This document shows positions 37,101 to 46,100 of a stretch of DNA of 64,000 bases, piece by piece. Where the stretch lies: assembly GCA_949126835.1 (NCBI GenBank), contig OX421497.1, positions 21,101,409 through 21,165,408 of the forward strand, in the 5' to 3' direction. Position 1 is the stretch's first letter, and each line of letters opens with the position of its first letter. Below the pieces are notes generated by a model. It did no database searches, was not told where the DNA came from, and saw only the letters and a program-made list of their open reading frames with translations. The stretch is from Anisus vortex (lineage: Eukaryota; Mollusca; Gastropoda; Planorbidae). The position numbers and the translations under genes are program-made.

Positions 37101-40100
37101 CATGTCAGTCTACCAATTGTCCTGTATTTAAAGGGGCTCACAGGTCAGTCTACCAATTGTCCTGTATTTAAAGGGGCTCACAGGTCAGTCTACCAATTGT
37201 CCTGTATTTAAAGGGGCTAACAGGTCAGTCTACCAATTGTCCTGTATTTAAAGGGGCACACAGGTCAGTCTACCAATTGTCCTGTATTTAAAGGGGCTCA
37301 CAGGTCAGTCTACCAATTGTCCTGTATTTAAAGGGGCTCACAGGTCAGTCTACCAATTGTCCTGTATTTAAAGGGGCTCACAGGTCAGTCTACCAATTGT
37401 CCTGTATTTAAAGGGGCTCACAGGTCAGTCTACCAATTGTCCTGTATTTAAAGGGGCACACAGGTCAGTCTACCAATTGTCCTGTATTTAAAGGGGCTCA
37501 CAGGTCAGTCTACCAATTGTCCTGTATTTAAAGGGGCTCACAGGTCAGTCTACCAATTGTCCTGTATTTAAAGGGGCTCACAGGTCAGTCTACCAATAAA
37601 GCATAGTTTTTGTCTGGTTCTAGCTGGTGCAATATAAGTTTGTTGTTGAAATACATTTGTTTTTCTGAATATTTGTTTGTTTATTGAATCTATCAATCTT
37701 TCATGGAAGGGAGTAAAAAAATTCAATAGTGTTTGTATCCCTATATTTTATGTTGGCAATGTACAAATTGACTAGGTCAATAGATTTAAAGTATAGATTG
37801 TGGGAGAGAATAAAAAGAGCTCAGTGTTTGGAGTTTTTTTTTTTTTTTTCACAAATTTAAAAATGTACTTTATTTTATACACATTTATCTAAATAAACTG
37901 TTTTGTTGAGCTACGATTTGGAAACAGACAATAAATGTTGTTAATTTAACCTAACTTAACCTAAAACTTGAAATTTTGTGTCAGTTTATTTAATGAGATA
38001 TTTGTTTATTTGTAACTCTTTTGTAGAATACAAGCTGACTCTGCCTCACGATTGGTTGACCCAGATATTCCTTCAATTGATTTTAAACTTTTCGCTGAAG
38101 AGTTTCAACTAGATAAAGTTAGAGTTGTGGAACCTGACGTGAAGCCTCAAGACCAACATGTGCTTAGTGAAACCTTGACTAGTGACGTTGATGAGATAAA
38201 GGAAGCAGAATGTGACAGTGTGACAGAGTCGTCTGAATCTCAAGCGAAGCCATCAGAGACTCTGTCATTGACAGATGTCCAGGATGCCGATGCAGATAGA
38301 CCACCTGAAGGCGGTTTAGTTTCCTCTCAGACTAAGGAAGAAGCCGAGCCTGTTGCGGTGGCTGATAGTTATAAGCTTCCCAGACCAGATCAACTTTCTC
38401 TTCCCACAGACTCTGCCAGCAAGCCTGAAGCTAACTATCTGTGTGATTTGGTGGACGATGACCAGTCCTGCCACCCGTCACTTGAAGAGATGGACAATAA
38501 GTCTGGTGTCCTCCATGTGTGGTTTCTGCTCCTGGATGGCCTAGTTTCATCTGTGAACCGGTGCCCCAAAGCAGGCCAGTCACATGCACTTAACACATTG
38601 ATTGAATTGCTGAGGTCTGCATCTAAAGTGCCAGGTATGTACAGTCCAACTTGCTTTTAAAGGGACAAACTAATGTACTGACTGTGTTGAACATTTTAAC
38701 GGCAGTAACTGATGTAGAACGTATTGTGGTTGCATGTATTTCTGATTCCTCATGCCCCCAGACTGTCCACCCAACAAATTATAAGTCTTGTAATTATACT
38801 ACTGCTCCATTTGAAGGCCTCTGTCACAGACTTTTACTTACATTGATATTTTTGTTGTTGATGCTATATAAATAACCATTATTATTATTATTACAATTAT
38901 CTTGCAAGAATAAAAATGACCAAGGGAGTTTTATAGCTTTCTTCCAGATAATATATTTCAAACTATGACTGTAACAATTACTGACAGCACACACACACAC
39001 AAATAAATACCATTATGGATACAATAACCTCTAAATAAGGCTGTATGTGATGGAGAAAGACTCTTTTAGATGGCAATTTATCTTGACCAACTTGTATGAG
39101 GTTTTATCCTGTTTCCTGGGTCTGGAGGATGTGCCTAAGTTGATCAAGCTATGATGGTCACCCGACTTAAGTTGTGAAAAGTACTGCTACCGCTGCTGCC
39201 ACACAAGATCTGAATATTGGCCAATAGTTAAATATAGTGTATGGACAAGGTGGTCAAGATAAATTGCCATCTAAAAGGGCCCAGGTTTAAATACAGGTCT
39301 CACTGGTTTCACTAAGTCTACCCAGCTTTGATGGGTACCTTACATTAGTTGGGTAAAATATAGGTGACTGGGCATTGTGCTGCCCATACAATCCCTGTGT
39401 AAAAGGTGGCCACCTAAACTGGTGAGCGTTATGGACAGGACCAACATTACTGTTCCTTTCTAGTGACATTTACCATAGTTATGTTTAGCAGAAAAGAAAT
39501 GTTCACAGATGTTTGACTACATTTGCTGTACAGGTCCTGAGTTCTCACTTCACTGTGTCAACCACTTGCTGCTTCCAATGCTGCAGGCCTGGCTGAGACG
39601 TGGAGCCCGTTGTTACGGCTACTGGAACACAGCCATTGTCAGCTTCAAGCAGTGCTGTGGTCTGGTGGCAGATCTTGCTGTGGAGTTTTTGACAGCATTC
39701 TCAGGTTTAGTTATGCTACTTGTTAAATTGAATTTATATTCACGGTTTCAGACTTTGTAAAGTTTGATGTAGAGTTTAATGAAATTAATTACTAAGAATG
39801 TCTTATGTTTAGCTGAGACTTACTACAAATTAAATTCAAACAAAGAGGGAAACTATAACTGCTGATTCAATCTTTGTCTTTACATTTTCTTTTATGGACA
39901 TATAATTATTTTTTTTAAACAGATCATAGCATTGAGTAAAAAATATTAATGAGCGCATACTGATTAAAGTAATTACATTCTATGATGACAGTATGTTAAA
40001 GTTATATTTAATTACCTCTTCAGGGGAGAAGTCTGTTGAGTGTCCCCTACAGCTAATGCTCAGGCAGACTTTTGCTGTATTCAAAGAATGTGTTGCTCAG

Positions 40101-43100
40101 CCTGTGGAAAATATCTCAAGGCTCGGGTGTTCCTGCATCAGGTAAAGAAAATCAATGTTTTTATGAATTTCATAGCTTGTTTGAATGTTTGGTGGTGTTT
40201 TGTTATCAACATCTATAGTTTCCTTAATTTTATTTATTAGCTATAGATTCCTTTCCTGTTGATTGTAAAAAAGAAAGTAAGGAAAGATTGAGCAGTAGGT
40301 AATGTGTACTTTGACTGGTTATGTAACTTATACTGTCAATAAAACCACCAGGCACATCCTTCTGTCTGCTGGTCCTCACCTGTCTGAGCCACTTTGGCAG
40401 ATTAGTGCTGTGGCGCTCAGGCAGGCCCTGGGTGTCACCACATACAACTTGCAGCTCCTTATGGCTTTGTTTCACCCAAACTCTGACAACTTTTATGGAG
40501 ATATTGGCCAGGTGAAGGTTGCCACCAGGAAAGACTGCACCGTCGTTGATTGTCTGCGGCTGAGACAAATGGCTAAACAGGTTTGTCTTAGTTTGCAATG
40601 TCCTGAAAATTGTCTTTCAACCTACAGTTTTAAAAATATCATCTAATATAGGAAACAATAATGATATAAGATAAATATTCATATAAAGTCTGGCTGGGAA
40701 AATGATTTAATGCTTAGTTTGGTTAATGACATGCTAATTGTGTAGCTATGTTTATATCAGAGCTGTTGGAATACAACTTTGAGCATAAACGGTGATGAAT
40801 TGCTTACATAGACTCAAAAGAACAATAGTTAGAAACATATTGGGTATTCATAAATATACAAGTTGTTCAAAAGAGTTTCATGAAAATTTATTTGGACTGG
40901 GAATAAAGTAGTAATTATGCTGCTTACTTTTCATTTAATAAGGAATTGGACATTGGCTAGAATTATGGTCCTTTTAAGTTTTGCAAATTTTATAAAATAT
41001 ATAATAGATCTATTGCATCTTCTACAAATTTCTTAAAAATTCTTTGTATTCATTCTATAATGACTGCAACAATGACATTTTTCACTTCTCTTTTTGTCCA
41101 GGTGTTTCTTCTGGACAGTCAGGTTTCATCTATGCCAGATGTCCAGTATGATACAGACCAAGATAAATCCTTTGTGTTTCTATTGTATCCACCCAACCAC
41201 CAGGACAGTTTAAACCCAGACCACATTTCAACAAGGTAACTTTGTTAATGTTTCTCATCTAGTGGAAGAAAGAAATAATTGTATATAGGTAGATATAGTC
41301 TCACTTTGTTGTAGTATAGTGGGTCTGTAACTGTAAAACAAAGTCTTTGTAAACATGTGTACCTGAAAGACTTTATTTGCTATTGTATCCTTAAGTTGTT
41401 ATGACTTTCTTTATTTTTAACATTTAAAGGCTATACAAAAAACTAGTCACAAATTAATAGTAATAGTCATCTTGTGCCTTTTCTTGAATAAAATCATCTA
41501 TGAAATATCTTCTCACATTATAGTCAATAAGGTCACTTTAAACAAAAAATGGACCATCAGGTATATTATTGTTTACTCTTTTATGCATTGTATGTTTCCT
41601 CACCAACAAATATTCTTTCAGAGTCCCTTTTCGTCATGTTGTGATTGGTCTATTGTCCAATCAGCTGTTACTTCAAACAGTGGGCAGTGTTTTATTGGAG
41701 AAGCCAGGAGGAGCTCAAGAAGGTTCAATACAACAAGGACTACCAGGTTGATAGATTAACATTTTGTTTTACTAAAAGCTATTGTTTTAATTGTCTTTAA
41801 ATAATTTATGCAAGAAAATGCAATGTAAAATTTTTAAAAGAAAAACTTATGTATCTATGCCAAAACATTCTAAAAACTTAATGTAAGCTAATACCTTGTT
41901 ATTATTGTTAAAGCAAGAATTTAATATGGACAAAAATGTATGGATATAAAAGCTAATGACTCACTTAGACTTAGATCCTTCCACACCGTTTGGCGCATCG
42001 GGCAATGATAGTTCTCCGGTGGGCTCTGACCATAGTCGCTGCTGTAACGGCATTGATATTATCCCAGTTTATGTCAACAGGGCGGCGGTCATCTGCCATT
42101 GTTGTTTTAGGACGCTCTTGTCCGCGTTTGCCGTTGGGTGGCCGCCATCTGGTTGCTTTGCAGGGTAGCTGATGATCAGGCTGTGGGATTATGTGGCCTG
42201 CAATACCAAAGCTAATGAAGTGACTTGAAATTTACTATACATAAATAAATGCCTTTGTTATCAAGTTTAAATTGTTCAAAAATGTTTTGCAAATGTCAGA
42301 CTTTGCTTGAGTTGTATTTAATGACCAAAGGTTGTAATGAATATTTCAGGTCTCTTGGGCCACATGTCAACAAGAAATGTCCACCAAATTCTCTCAGGAC
42401 TGCAAGATGTCTACAAAGTGGCCAGGGAGTTTGACGCTCGGCCAGGGCTGAAGTTTCTTCTACAGAAAGTGGCAGGCCTTGACGTGGCAGCCAACATGTA
42501 CAAACAGGCAGCGTCAGCCATGTTGTTTTACTCTCACACACTGATTGAGATCTGTGCCCACCTGGAGGACGCCAGCATCATGGCAACCAAGTAAACATAC
42601 AGATTTTTGTTTAGTGCTCACACAGATTTTTGTTTAGTGCTCACACAGATTACTTTATGTATTGGCCACACTTGAACAGTTTATCTTAACACTGTAGTGA
42701 AAACATGGATCAATCAATAAGAATATCATGGATACTTGTTACAGTGGTCTAGCCATCTCTTTGAAGTATATACTGTATACTAGCATATATGTGCGTTGTA
42801 TATACACTTGTGTGTAGGCTGACACATTTGAGTAATAAGCCTCATTTTAAAATGCAGAGACAAGTTATCTAGCTTTGACAAACTTCTATACAAGCAATCA
42901 ATGTGTAGTTTACTGGTAGTGCTAGTGTAGTTGCTAGTAGCTATTGGTGGACCCAGATATTGGCTATACACACACTGACACAGTGTCAACTTACAGAGAT
43001 TAGATACAAGCACCTAGTGTCATGTGTCTGAATCATACAGTGGCAATAATTGAGTCTACAGTGCGGCCATAAAATCTCACAAAATTAGTAAAAATCACAT

Positions 43101-46100
43101 AAATTTATCCTCCACACAAGTCATACTAAATTCCATAACTATTTGTTAAAAAAACTGCCCTAGACTTGTAGATGAGTTGAGAAATAAAAGAGTATATAAG
43201 GTGGTACAAGTTTTTAAAATTGACTGCTTAACCCTTTGAGCCCTTCTCACCTGTGCCTATAGGGCGTTAGCAATCACGTGACAAAAAGCACGTGATTTTT
43301 TTATACTTTGTGTAGTGGTGTACAAGTGCAATGGCCGCTGTATTAATAAAGTTTCATATAGGCTTGAGCTTTTTTTAAATGATGTTTTGTGTTTTAAGTC
43401 TTATGAAGATTTAAGCTGTATTATGTCTGTTAAATAAAATAGGCTATTTTATTATTATAATAGACATAGATCATAGACGATGTGAGCCTATTAGTGACTT
43501 GACTAGATAGCCTATTCACCAACACTATCACTTGGCATCGTAGCTACCCTACTTAGCCATTAGCCCATTAGCCTAGCCTACGAAACATTAAAAGTGTAGG
43601 CCTATAAAGTGAAATTGAAAGTGTAAATAGGTCTAGCCGGCCCTAGCCTAATCACATTAATCAATTAATCTACAGTACTACTATATACCTCCTTATTTTT
43701 TAATAGGATAGCCAATATTCATATGTGAATTCGGCATGATAAGAAACTTCACCATATGCCATATTTGTTCCTCAATAGTGGCTCTATTTACAAATGACGT
43801 CACTAAAAACTTAAGCTCCGCCCATTGCAAACGCTCTATTTTTCTATGCCTGGGCTCCTGGGCATGTTATGCCTATTTCGCAATTTATCATGATTGAGCT
43901 ACCACTGAGGAAAAACCATCAAAGATAACAACATGAAATTGAACATGCAAGTTAAAGAATAGGTCTACCTGAACTATAGCGCCAAAATTCAACTTTAGTA
44001 TGACAAATCTTTAAAAAATCAATAAATTCATGTGTTGAGAACAAGGAAGTACGTTTTTGTTTTGTCCCATGACCAGGTTGAGGCTCGTCACGATTCATGA
44101 TAAAAAAATTGAAAATGTTCATCACAAACTCAATGTAAACACACAATCAACAAGGAAGCAGACATCTTTGAGACTTCTAACCTAAGCACGCTACAACAAA
44201 ACATCTGATTGGCTGTTATAGGCATGACTAAACCAATCCACGTAGCTGTACTATCGGGATCCCGGTTTACCCGGGGCAAGGGCTTAAAGGGTTAAAGATT
44301 GCATATGTTTTGATATATATATATTGAAATGTTAATATAAGTTTATATATATGCTGTTTACGTTTTAAAAGGGTAGTTAAGTTATTTAAAACAAAAAGTT
44401 GTTGGCTAGAATATAACATTTTCAACTGTGAATTTGTTTCAGGGTTGCAATCACACCTTCTTCTGAGACACCTGATACACCTGGTGTTTATCCATCCTTG
44501 AGTGAAATAAATCACGCAGCCAGCACTTCATTGGCCAGGCCTTGCACCAACGGGAAACTTTTCCTGCCATTTCTTCAGACTGTGTGTGAGGAGCTGTGCC
44601 AGAGCTACACGGAGATTCTCCTGGACGCAGGCAAGGGCTCCATCCTGGACAAAATGTCAGAGAAGCCCATCTTCTTCCTGACTGCCCAGCATGACAATAT
44701 GTCACTGATAGCTTCCCATGTGTCCACTGCACATGACACCAGACCACCAGAGCACAGACATGCACACAAGCTAAGGTCACTGGATGCAGAGCCAATATCT
44801 GAAACTGAGGCTTTAGGATCGGTTGCTGTATCAAATCTACAAAGTAATTCTTCAATCTTTTTTAATTCTACATAGGTTGGTTATTGTGGGGCACGGTGTC
44901 CAAGCGTCAGCGCATTCGGCTAGCATACAGAAGGTCCTGGGTTTGAATCCTGGTGAAGGCTGTTGCCAGGTCTGGAGGGTATCCCTGAGTCTACCCAGCT
45001 CTGATGGGTACCTGACTTTATTTGGGGTAAAGTAAATGGGTTTGGGCACACAATTCCCTATTATGCAGCTGGTAAATGCTGCTTCATCTGCACTATGGAT
45101 CAATTTGGTCAGAGGATACTTTAAGTTGTTTTATTGAAATGTCTAGATCTGGTTTTAGTTGAGTAATTTTAATTTCTTCTTTCATGACTTAATATTTTTT
45201 AAACACTCTGCAACTGTTGTTTTTTTTTAAAGGCCAGAGTGATACAGATCCTGATTCTGAGTCAGATGATGGAGAGACTAGACAGAGTACAGCAACATCA
45301 GTCACATCTAAAGATGAAGATGAAGATGGTGGGAGGAAGATTAGCAAAAGAGAAATCAGAGAAGAGCTGCAGAGCAAGGTTTTTAGACATGATAATTTAT
45401 ATCTCAACAAATAGATTTTAGTTCATCTTTTACTCACACACTTTCTATTGCACTTGTCTGTTGGTCAACAACCTTCTAGTCAAATTTTCACTTCCCAGCT
45501 AGCTATCACTTTTGAAATTTGACTGGTTGACAATACTCTAACTCTAAATGCATGTTGTTGTTTTTTTAAATACATATTATCTGGTAATACTATACAAGTT
45601 ACTATATCAATATATCAAGCTAGTTATTTTAAGAAGGCATGGTGATTTAGTTTTTGGGTTTTTAGATATTCACTCTGGAGGCTTGGTTTAAATCTTGTTA
45701 AATAGTTACTATATCAATATATCAAGCTAGTTATTTTAAGAAGGCATGGTGATTTAGTTTTTGGGTTTTTAGATATTCACTCTGGAGGCTTGGTTTAAAT
45801 CTTGTTAAATAGTTACTATATCAATATATCAAGCTAGTTATTTTAAGAAGGCATGGTGATTTAGTTTTTGGGTTTTTAGATATTCAGTGTATTCACTCTG
45901 GAGGCTTGGTTTAAATCTTGTTAAATAGTTACTATATCAATATATCAAGCTAGTTATTTTAAGAAGGCATGGTGATTTAGTTTTTGGGTTTTTAGATATT
46001 CAGTGTATTCACTCTGGAGGCTTGGTTTAAATCTTGTTAAATGTTCAACTCTTCCTGCTGGAACTATTTCCTTACTTTAACTTTTTAATTATCTGATAGT

